NCBI GenBank assembly: GCA_018398765.1 | Contig: JAHBMJ010005801.1 | Coordinates: forward strand, 44,314 to 89,313 | Reading direction: 5' to 3' | From: Chromera velia | Lineage: Eukaryota > Sar > Chromeraceae | Length of the DNA: 45,000 bases | Shown: positions 21,876 through 34,599 of the stretch, one piece after another | How positions within the stretch are numbered: the stretch's first letter is position 1 | How the letters are laid out: each line of letters opens with the position of its first letter | Notes under the pieces: generated by a model | Told to the model about the DNA's origin: nothing | Seen by the model: the letters and a program-made list of their open reading frames with translations, nothing else | The model's database searches: none | Made by a program: the position numbers and the translations under genes

Positions 21876-24024
21876 TTCCTAGTGGTGCGCACACCGCGGA
21901 ACCTACCGTCTTGCTTGCAGACCTTCGTGGCTGTGAAATGAAAGGCTTGCAAGATGTCCGGCTGGCTGGTTGGCTGGCTGGCCTTTGTGTGATATTTTTG
22001 TGTACTGCTTGCCGAGTAAAAAAAAGTATTCTTCCTTGCTGAAGGATGCCTCTGCATTCCTATGTTTGTCCCTTCTTTCTTTCATCACGTTGTTATCAAT
22101 TGCTCTTTGCCTTTCTGGTTCCATTTCCCCCATCTGTTTGTTGTTATGGTGTTTGCGTGCATGCATGCAGACTTTGGGGACATCGCGGAGGAGGCAGACG
22201 ACGATGGCTACGCAAATGTGCACTCAGGGGTGCTGGACGAAGTCCTGTCTGCTCTGTGGGCTCTCAAAACGATCTGCGAGGAGGTATGTGTGTTTTTCTG
22301 TTTGCTGATTTGTTCGCCTGTTTGTTTGCATTTTTGTTTGTTTTTTCGTTTGTTTGTTGCTCTGCTTGTTTATCTGTCTGCTTGTTTCTTTGCTTGCTTG
22401 CTTGCTTGTTTGTTTCCTTGCTTGTTTGCTTCTCTGCATGCTTGCTTGCTTGTGTTGTCTGTAAAGTGGCCATGGGAAGCAGTCTGTGTGTACGTTTACC
22501 ATTTTTCTGTCTGTCTCATGAAGCTCACACATTTTTTGCTTCCCCTGTCCGTGAGAGCACGCATGTCTATGTTCCGGGTTGTGCCAATCAATCAATGCAG
22601 CATTCCTTTTTGTCTGTTGCTCTTCCCGCTCCTTGATCTATCTGTCTGAGTCTGCCTTGTTTTTTTTGTTTTTTGTGCCTCAGGTGGGGGGCCCTGTGGT
22701 CAATTTTGTTGAGAAGATCGTCAACGTCCTCAAAGAACTGTCGGGGTGCTTCTCCCCTGACATCCGCTGTCGTGTGTGTGTGGTCTACTGTGCCCTCGCC
22801 AAACTGCTGCACAAGGCGTTCCCCCCCCCTTGGGAGGCCACAGGGTGGCAACCCGGCCTGCCCACCCAATTCGGTCTCCATCCGAACACCGTCGGGTTGA
22901 TGGAGAAGGTGGTGTGGCCAGAGTTGTGGGAGAGGGGGACGAAGGATCACGACAAGGCCGTCATTGCGGACGCACTGAATGCTGTGGCTGATGTTCTTGA
23001 GGCCCTCGGCCCCGGTGCGTGGGGTGAGAACCCCCAGGGCCGCCTCGAGGGTGTCTGCACTGAGTTGATTGCCAAAATTCTCTCCAAGAAGCACGTGTGT
23101 CAAGAACACGATGATGATGAGGAGATAGAAGAAGAAGAGGATTCTAGAGAGGCTGAGAATGTCCTCTTTGAAGCAGTTTCCTCAGTCGTGTGCTCTGTCG
23201 GAAAGACCCTCGGACCTAAAATGTTTCCCCAAATTTTCGACAAAATCCATCCAAAGATCATGCAACTCGCCAAACACAAAACCTCCATTGCCTACCGAGC
23301 TATCGGAGCAGGGGCTCTGGGTGACACCCTCCGCGCCTTGTCGACCGAAGCTGCCCCGTACATTCCTGCAGCTCTGCAGGTGGCCTATGAAGGAATCCAG
23401 ACAGAGGGAGACTGGACTTTGACCCAGAACTCCTGTTTCCTCCTGGGGGTACTGTATGAGGTCGGGAGTAACCACCCGAACGTCATTCAGACAGTCGGCC
23501 AAGCTCTGGGGCTCTTGCAGCCCATCTTCGCACAAGCGGGGGAGATCGATGGAATGGAAGAGCAGTCCATTCTCGACAACGCGTGCTCGTGCGTCTGTCG
23601 CATGATCGCCCATCTTCCCTCCCCTGCCGACAACCTCCCTCTCGATCAAATCATGACAGTCATCCTGAAGAGCCTCCCAGTGAAGGAGGACTTCCAGGAA
23701 TCCCCTGCAGTCCTCAGGGCTGTACAGGTGCTCCTCACCTCGCCCTCTCAGAAGGTGCACCAGCTCCTAAGCACCCCGGGGTATTTAGAGAGACTGACTG
23801 CGATCTCAGTGACAGAGATGACCAATCCCGAGAAGACTGTCACGGGTCCCCTTGCGGAGGGGATGACCACCCTTCTCCAGTCGGCAGTCAAGGAGATGGG
23901 TCAGCAGAGAGTGGAGGCCCTTGTGACAAAGTGCACCGGGGGGGTGGAGGAAGGGGAGGGGGTGACTGCAGAAGCCAAGGAACTTTTGATGCAGATCGCT
24001 GAAAAGGCGCTGGCTGGTGGTTAA
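19191..24024 (+). CDS. Importin-4/Kap123-type karyopherin beta
   Basis: Four exons: 19191-19976, 20577-21672, 22171-22283, 22684-24024, in phases 0, 1, 0; 1111 residues, normal for the family. The importin-beta N-terminal domain is seen at about 20-110, with ELRQLAAVFMRKRI. The rest is HEAT repeats, for example RVRRAGVTLMGIISEGC, VREAAGTALGQFAEWLQP and REATYQFFSALAFAMKGG. Acidic segments (EDEDGQE, IAEEADDDG, and HDDDEEIEEEEDSRE) lie where importin-4 has acidic loops, and LKSLPVKEDFQES near the end matches a conserved late segment of importin-4. The protein should carry ribosomal proteins and histones into the nucleus in a Ran-GTP-dependent way. The start is the ATG in GAGGATGGCAGAGC. The frame is open upstream only to a TTG. 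The exon 2 donor lies beyond a run of T (21650s) and is fixed by the phase of exon 3. Confidence 0.9.
21841..21876. repeat. (TGCC)n repeat in importin intron
   Basis: About eight TGCC units occur in the second intron, followed downstream by TGGC and, in the next intron, TTTG/CTTG runs (22300-22450). Confidence 0.9.
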
Positions 24025-26043
24025 GTCCTGCAAAAACAAGATACTACGTGAAGTGTTTTCATGTTTGTTTTCATTCCTCCTCATCATCACACGCCATCAG
24101 CGGCCTTAGCGCCGGCCTATCGCCATCAGCGTATTCTAGCGTTAATGAGGCGGTAACGCATTGACATGAAGCATCTTAAATAGCATGATCCTCTAGTGGC
24201 GATGGCGCATGATGATGATGATGAATTGCCGCAGTGAGACAACATCTAGATTTTCGATCCCATTTGAAATCAAAAAAAGAGTTGTACGTGTCAATAAAAA
24301 TTTACTGAAAAAAAAAAAAACTTAAAAAAAGATTAAAAAACAAAATCGTTTTCTTTTTTTGTTCTTTTAGCCGCCTACGCTATAGCCTATGCCTACATAC
24401 ATAAGTGATAAGTGATTTAGTGGTGCCCTAGAGCACTATCGCCATTTTATCTTATAGAGGTCGCCCCCGTAAACGGCAGAGTCAATTTAAAAATACTTAA
24501 CACAAAAAAAAATCCCTTTGTCAAAACAAGTAAATAAATAAATAAAAATAATTTAAACTTTAAAGACACATTGCGATGTTCATCACCCAGACTCACGCTG
24601 GCCAGCGTGTTTAGCACCGTGTCTCAAAGACTTAAACTAGGTCTCAAATCAATTTTATATGCATATAACATGTGTCAGTCACTGACATACCACTACACAG
24701 TCAGAATCCTAGTCAGAATCAATTCACTGGTATCTAGACTGGTATGATTGTATGGTTTGATTCACCGTTTGAATTTGGGATTGAATCTAGGATTGAATTC
24801 ACGGAAGACCCCCCCCTTAAAGAATTGATGCGCGCCAAAAAAGACGTGCCAAGGAGATGTCTGAATGGGTCGATGAAGAAAGAAGTCATTTAATTCTTTG
24901 GGTGAACGAATTCGATCCTCTTAATTCTGCTATCAGTGCTATCGATAGTGCTATGATCTGTTTGATGATGTACAAACTGAGCGAAGCGACGCCAGGGAGC
25001 CCCAGTCTAAGCCCCAGTAAACTTCAACTTGCAGAACTTTTCTTGAATAGATGAATGAATGAATAGATAAATGACTGCACCGCGTACAGCTACAGCCTTC
25101 TTACCTCTCTTTTGCATCTTCTCTTCCTCCCCTCCCCTTCTTGCCCTGGAACTTTCAAGGCCTCTAGTCCCCTCACTGTATTACGAATTTGCCATCTTCA
25201 TCTCTTTCCCAATCTCTTCTGACTAGGCATGGGAAAGTGGGTCTTCGTGAGGAGTGAAGACACTCTCCCTTTGTGCCTTCCAGGCGGGTCATGTATGCAT
25301 GCACATTCAGGAAGAGAAATAGAGGACATAAAGGGAATGCTGAGAAGTAAAGGAAGAGGGCCCTCTCTCTCTCTGACACGGCCTCTCTTCCTCTTTCCCT
25401 GCATCAATCCCCTCACTCAACTAAGATACGGTCCCTTGCTAACCTCCCGAAGAAGGACGAACGAGAGACAGAAGGACGAATTGGGAAGCAACGAAGAAGA
25501 GATGAGAGACGACTGGCAAAGCCCACGTACGAGCTACCAGGGGAATGAGGGGGGAGTCAGAGGAGAAGAGGGGGAAGGGAGAAGGTAGGGAGTGAATGGG
25601 CGATACAGAGAGAAGGGAAGGAAAGAAAGGTGAATTTAAATTAACTGTTTCCAGCCCCTTCCTTCGTTTCCCTTTCCCCTCTGCACACAGACCCTTTCAC
25701 AATCCACTGGTCAGTCAGCCGGTTTGTTTGTGCTGCTGTGCGTTGTCTTTCTGTCTATCTGTCTGTATGCCGACCCCCCCCCTCCCCCCCTCTACTAAGC
25801 TCTTTCTGAACACCTCCACATTATCATTCATTTATTTGAATTCGGTCTCCGCTTTCCCCCCTTTTCTGTTGGTTGTGAGTAGTGACACCATTAGAGCTGA
25901 AGGAGCCGCCCATGTCCTTGGACAGGCCCCAGTGGTCACTATCACTGTCAGTGAGAATATTTTGACCGGAGGATTTGAAAGGAAAATTGAAATTGAAACG
26001 ACCACTTCAAGATACCCCACGCCACTGCGTCTGCTTCTGTGGG
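24025..26043. other. Long intergenic region, AT-rich core
   Basis: The region lies between the convergent importin and unknown minus-strand genes, so both 3' untranslated regions should be at its ends. An imperfect inverted repeat (ATCATCACACGCCATCAG at about 24083 against CGATGGCGCATGATGATG at about 24200) is followed by AT-rich sequence to about 24800. A 65-codon plus-strand frame at 24857-25054 has no recognisable features. Purine-rich and C-rich low-complexity stretches follow to 25800. No gene is supported. Confidence 0.5.
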
Positions 26044-28640
26044 CTACAATTGTTGTTCGGCAATGGGAATTTGCGCTGAAGCGGGTGGAAACTGGTTGTC
26101 TTTTGTCTTCAGAAATGGGATCTGTGCAGGTTGTTCTATTTGTGTGCGGTCTGAGGGAGCACATGGAAAGCTAGGGCAAGTCGGGAACCCAAAAGGGCCC
26201 CCTGCCCCTGCCTCGGGCCCTCCAGTCACTTGTCCGTCTCTCGTGCCTTTTGGAGAGAGTGAAGCGGCTGAGCAGGAGGGCAGAAACGAGCGAGAGTGAG
26301 AGTGGGGGTGCGAGAACCCACCGGATGTTGACGTGGACGCGGGCGAGAGGTGGACAGTGCCGGACGGCTGAGAGAAAGCCGACTCAGAGGTGAACCCGGT
26401 GCCCTTCTGTTTTCGTCTCTTTGGGCTTTTTGGGACAGGGAATCGGAAAAGAGGTTCTGATTGTGGCGCCTGAGGTTGAGGGAGGAAAACCTGTTGGAGC
26501 TTCGTTTGCGTTGAGTCCAATTGCCTGCATTCAGCAGCATTGGGGGCAATGCGTAGGAGGTTTTTTCTTTCTCAATGCCTTCCTTCCTTCCAAGAACTTT
26601 CTTCTGATTTTCTCGTCCTTCATCTGTTACACATGTCACACGTACTTTGTGTGCCCGTGTACGGGTGGGTCTCTCTGTCCTCTGTGCGACTCGGTTGTAT
26701 CGTAAGAGACACATGCAAAGCGGATGGAACGAAAATCGTGTGACAGAGAGGGGGTGAGAAAACGAACACACCCCAAAACCAAGAGGGCTGTCGTTCACTC
26801 GTTTGACTGACTTCTCGATGTTCTGTTCCCTTTCCTGCTGCACCACTCGAGACGGGATCTTCTCGAGACTCTTTGGGAGGTCTCCGTCTCGTCTCTGCAC
26901 AAACAGAGGGAAAAGAAAACAGAAGAAAGAGGAAGGCAAGCTTGGACAGACATGGTTCCTTTCCTGGGGTGAAGCTCGTCTGCCTCCTGTCCACCATGTC
27001 AACTCAGAAGGAACAAAGGGCACAGAGACAATGAGAGATGCAGACTGTAATTGTTTTAGTTTTCCTTCCTTCTCTTCATGTGCACAACAGATAAAATGAA
27101 ATACAGAGATAAAGAGCTAGGATGGATTCATCACCCCCACCCCCCTGACCCTGGAGTCGCTCGCTCTCTCGGCAGCTCTAGAGGGGCTCCTTCGCCCTGA
27201 TCCCCCCCCGAGTCTCTGCACCTGTTGCGTCTGCAAAGAGGGAGCGCACAAGGATGAATTCACACATCAGTGAGTGTCGAGAAGGAAGGGAACAATGATG
27301 CATCGCACTCATGTGAGTGAGGGGCACAGAAGAGAGAGCAAAGAGATCCGGACAAATTTTCGGGATCAAATGTGCTTTGTGCCAATTAGATGAGGGAAAA
27401 GGTTGTTTCCACCGCGCAACTCCCGGCCGTCTCCCTCTTTATCCCCTTCACCCAGGTCACTCCCTCACGGTCGCAAGAGAACTCACTCACTCACCCTCAC
27501 AGAAGGTCCCTGGCAGCACTCCACAGGGAGAAGAGCGGGGCCCTTTCGGGAAGGGGACACAGAGGAAGAAGTGGAATTTTGGACTGTCTGTTTGTTGCGC
27601 TGCGTTTGCTGTTGCTGCTGTACATGGAGGAGGGTCGGGGGGGATATTCCGTCTTCTTCAATCTTCACTCCTTCCTGTGGCCCTCCTCCCTTCCTCACAT
27701 CCCCTTCCTCGTGTGCAAAGGGCTCTGTGGTCGTTGGAACGTCTTCTCCTTCTCCTTCTTCATCAAGGAGATCCGGGTGGTCTAGCCACATCGGTCTCTC
27801 GCCCTGTGGTTCCTCCTCCCAGTGAGAGGGGGGGAGGGGAACGGGGTTGGGTTCTTCCTTCACTGGTGCCATGACGGTATCTCCATTTTCATCTTCTTCT
27901 TCTCCCACTCCCCCTTCTTCCCCCTCTTCCTCTTCATCTTCCTCTACACATTCATCCTCCGTCCCCTCATCCTCTTCTCCCTCTGTCTCCTCTTCCCCCT
28001 CTTTCTCCTCCTTTTCCCCTTCTTCTTCCCCAGCTTCTTCATCATCATCTTCCTCTTCCTCTTCTTCGTTTTGGATCAATTTTTCCTTTGGAACCAGGCG
28101 GAAGAGGGGACGGGCCTTCCTTGCCAACCGACTGGGTGTGCCGTCAGGCACGTCTTCTGTCTCCTCTATCCTCCATAGAGGCTCCTGCTCTGGTTCTTCC
28201 TTCTTGACTGTTACCTCTTCTGTGAGAGGTTCGGGAGCCATAAGGACGCTTTCAGTGGGAACGGAAGGCAGGAGGTCTACTGGAGAGAGGGAGGACGACG
28301 CGCTCGATGATCCTGCTGCAGAGGCAGAAGTTGACTCAGTTGATGCTTCTGCTGAAGCAGAACACGAAGAGGAGGAGGAAGAGGCAGTAGACGGCCCCAA
28401 TGACTCTGGACTGGGGCTGAGAGGAACTTTCAAATCCCCCAAATCTCCTCCCTCCCCAACAGCCAGGGAGTGGTCTTGTCTTTCCCCCCCCTGTCCCTCT
28501 AATCCTCTGGAGAGATCTGGGAGCTCTCCTCCCAACATGCGCATGCCTGATGCCACCACGTGCAAAAGAGCAGACTCCGTGTCCCTGTTCTCGAATCCAG
28601 GGCCCAACTGCATCAGGAGGGGAATCAATCACACACTCAT

Positions 28641-28700
<60 letters not shown>

Positions 28701-30377
28701 GAGCTGTGGGAGGACAAATGTGAAAAACAGCAAGTGAGAGCAGCTGTGCATAAAGACGGGGTCTCGAGCAAGGCTAACGCTGAAGTTGTGTGTCTGCCCA
28801 GAGTATGTGACTGCTCTCCTGTCTTCTGTCGGTTTTATCTCCTCACATTTCTCTCTGAATTTCTATGCGTTTGCACTCCTCCCTCTCTGCTTTCTCTTTC
28901 TCTTTCTAGTCATAAAGCCAAAACACAAATATCGCTCTTTGTCATAAAGCGTCACTAAGCCCCAGCCGCCCCTCACCTTTTCCTCAAACACCGTCATGAG
29001 GTTGTCCATTTCATCTACGAACAGATGGAGGCCCCACTCGGGCACATAGATGCTCGGGTCGAACGGACGGCCTTTCACTTTAGATCGGCCCCCCGCAGAT
29101 GTGCACACCATCCCGTAACTTCTCCGCTTCCTGTCGTCTGCCCTTCTAGCATCTTTTGCCACTTTGTCTGCGAGCATCCACTCGCGGCTCTCCTCTGCCG
29201 ACGGTTGGTAATAACCTTCTGGCCACTTATGGCGGTACATGCCTTTCCATGCGCATGCAGCGCACGCAACGAACCCCCCAACTCTGTCTCGACCCTGCGC
29301 CCACCTCTCGCACAGGAGGAAGGATAAACCTGTCCACTGCCAGACCTTCACAAAGAACCTTCCTTCTCTGCCATGACTGTGGAAACATGTGTGTGAGGGG
29401 CAGAAGAAATGGGCATCTGTGTCTCTGTTCTTTAACAGAAACACACCGTAAAGTCTCGCGTCTTTTTCCACTTCTTTATATCGCACTTCATCAATTGAGG
29501 CGAAGGTCTCTTTCTTGTTGACTGTATCGAGAATCAGAGACACAAAACGACCCTTGGACCTTAGGTCACAGAACCCGCTCTGTTGTTCGAGCGTGGAGGT
29601 CTTGAGACTGTGGTGTTCGTTTGTCCGATCGACCTTGATCACAGACCTAGCCATCAGCTTCTTCTCTTTCTTTTCAGTGTCCCCCACATCCTCAATGACG
29701 GCAGCTGCAGCTGGTGCAGCCGCTGCTGTTCCTCTGCTCCCTCTCCCTCTGGCCGAACTTTTCGCTCTCGGTGCGACACCCGAGTTCTCATTGGTTTGAC
29801 CAGACCACGTTTGCTGTGCGTTTCCGCTATTTGCAGCACCCCACACAGCATTTCGTGCCCGTGGCGCACGTCCTACAGACGCAACACCCCCTCTTGCAAC
29901 CCCCCCCCGTGTTGTGCGGAATGAAGATGCGTATTCCTCGGGAGGTTGGTCTGAGCCCTCGATGAAGCCCGTGAACAGACCCTGTTGATCCATTTCGATC
30001 TCAACGGTTTCATCCTGCTGTGTTTCTTCTGTGTCTGGAACGAAGAAATGGTTTGTGTCCTCTCCTGTGGACACGAGAGGATGGCTAGTTTCCTCCTTTA
30101 TGGGCACAGTCTGGGTCTCTCTCAATGAGGCCAAGGAGGTGTTCCTAAGAACCCCCAGAGGCTTGGGGGAGTGATATGATTTGGACATCGCGTCCTCTGG
30201 CATTTTCTTCTTCGATTGGGTTTGTACACTGGTCCTTTTGTCTACGATGATTGTCCTTTGGGGTGTTTGTGGGGCTTCTGTTGCAGTGCTGGATCTTCTA
30301 GAGGAATCTGAATCTGAAGTCATCACTGTTGTTGTGGGAGGGTTCCTGAGAGGCTGGACGCCCTGCCCTGCCCACAT
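26044..30377 (-). CDS. Unknown protein with acidic and low-complexity regions (about 1054 residues)
   Basis: Five exons on minus, all joined in phase 0: 30377-28977, 28607-27495, 27230-27150, 26894-26772, 26490-26044. Residues 1-180 are Ser/Thr-rich, with KTPQR-like and basic patches. A Gly/Ala/Arg-rich stretch (RGGVARGG, SARGRGSRGTAAAAP) follows. Residues about 290-467 look folded, with a Cys/His-rich centre (FFCPSHTCFHSHGREG, FVACAACAWKGMYRHKWPEGYY) and YVPEWGLHLFVDEMDNL. Exon 2 is Ser-rich, then has a strongly acidic Glu run of about 70 residues and a VKKEEPEQEP stretch that fits a sumoylation consensus. The tail is Pro/Ser-rich. I do not recognise the family. A nuclear, chromatin- or RNA-linked role is only suggested by composition. 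The start could also be the ATG at 30323. The exon 5 acceptor is ambiguous: an alternative at 26527-26528 reads a different frame. Confidence 0.65.
28641..28700. repeat. (CA)n-(GA)n compound microsatellite in intron
   Basis: The array lies in the first intron of the unknown minus-strand gene, about 35 bases from the acceptor; on the coding strand it reads CT then TG. Confidence 0.95.
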
Positions 30378-31519
30378 CGGTTGCAAAAATGAGAAGGGAC
30401 ACTGAAAGGACCAAGGCTGGGTCGAATGGGGATCTCTGTGGGGCTTGTGGGCGAACACAACGATCTGCTTATACAGAAGAGTGTGGTGTGGTGTTGCGAG
30501 AACTGCGAGGTGGGTATCTTTGGTCTTCTGCCGTTTCTTTGTTGTCTTTGCAGGTTTCTGTAGAAGAAGAATCCGACTTCCGAGAAACTCTCAAGTGACC
30601 TTTGACACCACAACACCTTCTATGTAGAGAACAGCAATTGACACAGCGTATGTACAAGTTTCACACACACTCTGTCCAACAGCAATCGATGTATCACGAT
30701 GTTTAATTGAAGTGAAGAGATACACTTGGGGGTCCTCGGAGGGCAACTCAGAGGCCCTCGGCTTTGGACGGGACGATTTTCAGCATACAGTCGCGGCCCT
30801 GGCCGGCTGACGTACGCGTCCCTGCCTTCCCGAACGTTTATCGAGGAACTTGCAATGCAACTGCATGGTGTGTCTCGCGCTAAAGCGATGTATCGGTTGA
30901 CAATCGGTTGACGCGCGCGTATCGGTGTCCCTGCATGCATTTGCATGCGGGTATATGGCCCCGGCATGCCCCTGAGTAGTTGGCCGGGCCCCGCGCAGTA
31001 CGTGTGTGGGGCCCCGTGGCCGCGCTAATTTCATTGCGTTCCACCAGGCGTTCCACCAGTGTGGAACGCGCAGATCGATGCTACTGCATCGAGTCTCGAC
31101 AGACTCGACACACACGACATCACATGACTCGATAATATATATATATCGATAATACTCGATATGACTCGACCTGGCACATCCTGGCACCTCACTGACTCAG
31201 CTCAACAACCTGGTGCATCCTGCTGCCAGCTCCAACTCCCGATCGATATTTGAACCACGCGCACGTTGACCCTCCAAAAAAATATTGTCTCTAGTCTGGC
31301 TTCCGTACTGCCCTGCTTGCGAAGTAGACGGAGTGTGAAAGCACATGGAGTTCTCAGCCCCCGACAGAGTTTGCTGGAGGCTGCTCTCTCAGTAAGACGA
31401 GTAGCGGCTTCTTCCTTCTTCTACTACTCTGAAGCGGACGTGTGTCTTTCCTGTCAGACAGCGCCGTGTTCACTTCCAGTTCAAGGATTTTCTAATTAAG
31501 CCACGCATTCACAGTCCTT
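30378..31519. promoter_or_regulatory. Divergent promoter region between unknown gene and RING/TRAF gene
   Basis: The region between two divergent genes contains a GC-rich patch with a palindromic cluster (GCGTTCCACCAG repeated twice, then GTGGAACGC, at about 31037-31066). A CTCGA-rich segment with (TA)n follows (31090-31165), plus a TGCATGCATTTGCATGC element near 30934-30950. A short coding-like stretch at about 30600-30470 on minus may be a 5' exon of the unknown gene, but I could not join it. Confidence 0.4.
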
Positions 31520-33526
<2,007 letters not shown>

Positions 33527-34599
33527 GCCCTCTACGATCGAATTCTGCATGCATGCAACGGGAAGGAGAAGGGGCTCCATCTCAGTCCGACTGTAGTCCT
33601 CCATCTCTCACCAAAGAGGGGCGTCCGAGTCACTTAATTTAGCCTTGGTACAACAGATATATCGATTTTCTTCTAGATTTTCTTAAAATTTCATTTGATT
33701 AACGTGAAGGAGTCTACTCAATCTAGTTTGAATACCGTAGTATGACTCTGCATGAAATTCATGTTTATAACTTAGTTTATAGTAGAGCTAGTACTAGAGT
33801 TTATATAACTAGGTATATGATAAAATAACCTTAGAAAATATTAAATCAAGTCAGAAAAAGTTCAAAAAGAGAGACTCAGGAAAGTGTTATCCTCGTTCGT
33901 CCTAGGGGGCTAACACTAATCTAGACACCAATTAAATCACTATCACTATATCACTACATAAAATGTCTAGTGCGGTCCAACGCGTGCATGCACTTTAAAT
34001 TTCCTCTACGACGGCGTCATGCCGCATGTCGAACGCTTGGCACTAGGCTTGGCATTGGGGCAGGAGACCAATCCTTCAAACATTAGTCCTAGCATTAGTC
34101 CTATCCTATAATAATTCACTGTAATTAAATTTCTAGTTAAGCTTGAATCTATACATTATACAAGTTTTCATACACTTGAATCCTGACGCAAGAGAGAGCG
34201 ACACTGCAAAAAGCTGGACTGCATGAGCAATCAAGGCAGCAACGGTCACTGCAGGCAGTGAAAACGGAGAAGTTCAGGAGTACGTGAACTGCTTTTAGTA
34301 AATCCCATCATCTTTCGTTTCGGAAAGCAGAGGGTTTCGATCAGATGCAACCGGAATTCAGCTTCATTGTGCAGCTGTGGTCACTTAGACGGTGTCAACC
34401 CCTGAGTGTTGCTGAGACAGACTACTTTAATATGCAAAATTTGCCGTTTACTCCCTCACGCACCCACTGATTTCCCAACTGATTAAGTGCAGCCAAAGTC
34501 TGTTCTACTGACCGACTGCATGCATGTCTACTGCAGCTGCTAAGAACGAACCATCCACACTGCATGCAGACTGATCGATCGATCGAGTCACTCACTCAC
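33527..34599. other. AT-rich intergenic region
   Basis: From about 33640 to 34170 the DNA is very AT-rich, with repeated short segments (ATTAGTCCTA, TAGTTTATAGTAG). It lies between the convergent RING/TRAF and ankyrin genes. TGCATGCA-type palindromes occur at 33547-33556 and 34517-34526. No gene or RNA is visible. Confidence 0.6.

Noticed and set aside
22046..22649. Two overlapping open frames of about 195 codons within importin introns
   Set aside because: They span introns with TTTG/CTTG repeats plus one importin exon in the wrong frame.
24857..25054. 65-codon plus-strand frame
   Set aside because: It starts with ATG and reads smoothly but has no homology I can recognise and lies in AT-rich repeat-bearing DNA; not enough to call a gene.
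26290..26528. Alternative frame for the last exon of the unknown minus-strand gene (acceptor at 26527-26528)
   Set aside because: It is phase-compatible but reads only 46 codons before a stop, whereas the chosen acceptor opens a 148-residue coherent tail; kept as a possible splice variant.
27847..28737. 296-codon plus-strand Ser-rich frame
   Set aside because: It is the antisense of the Glu-rich run in the unknown minus-strand gene.
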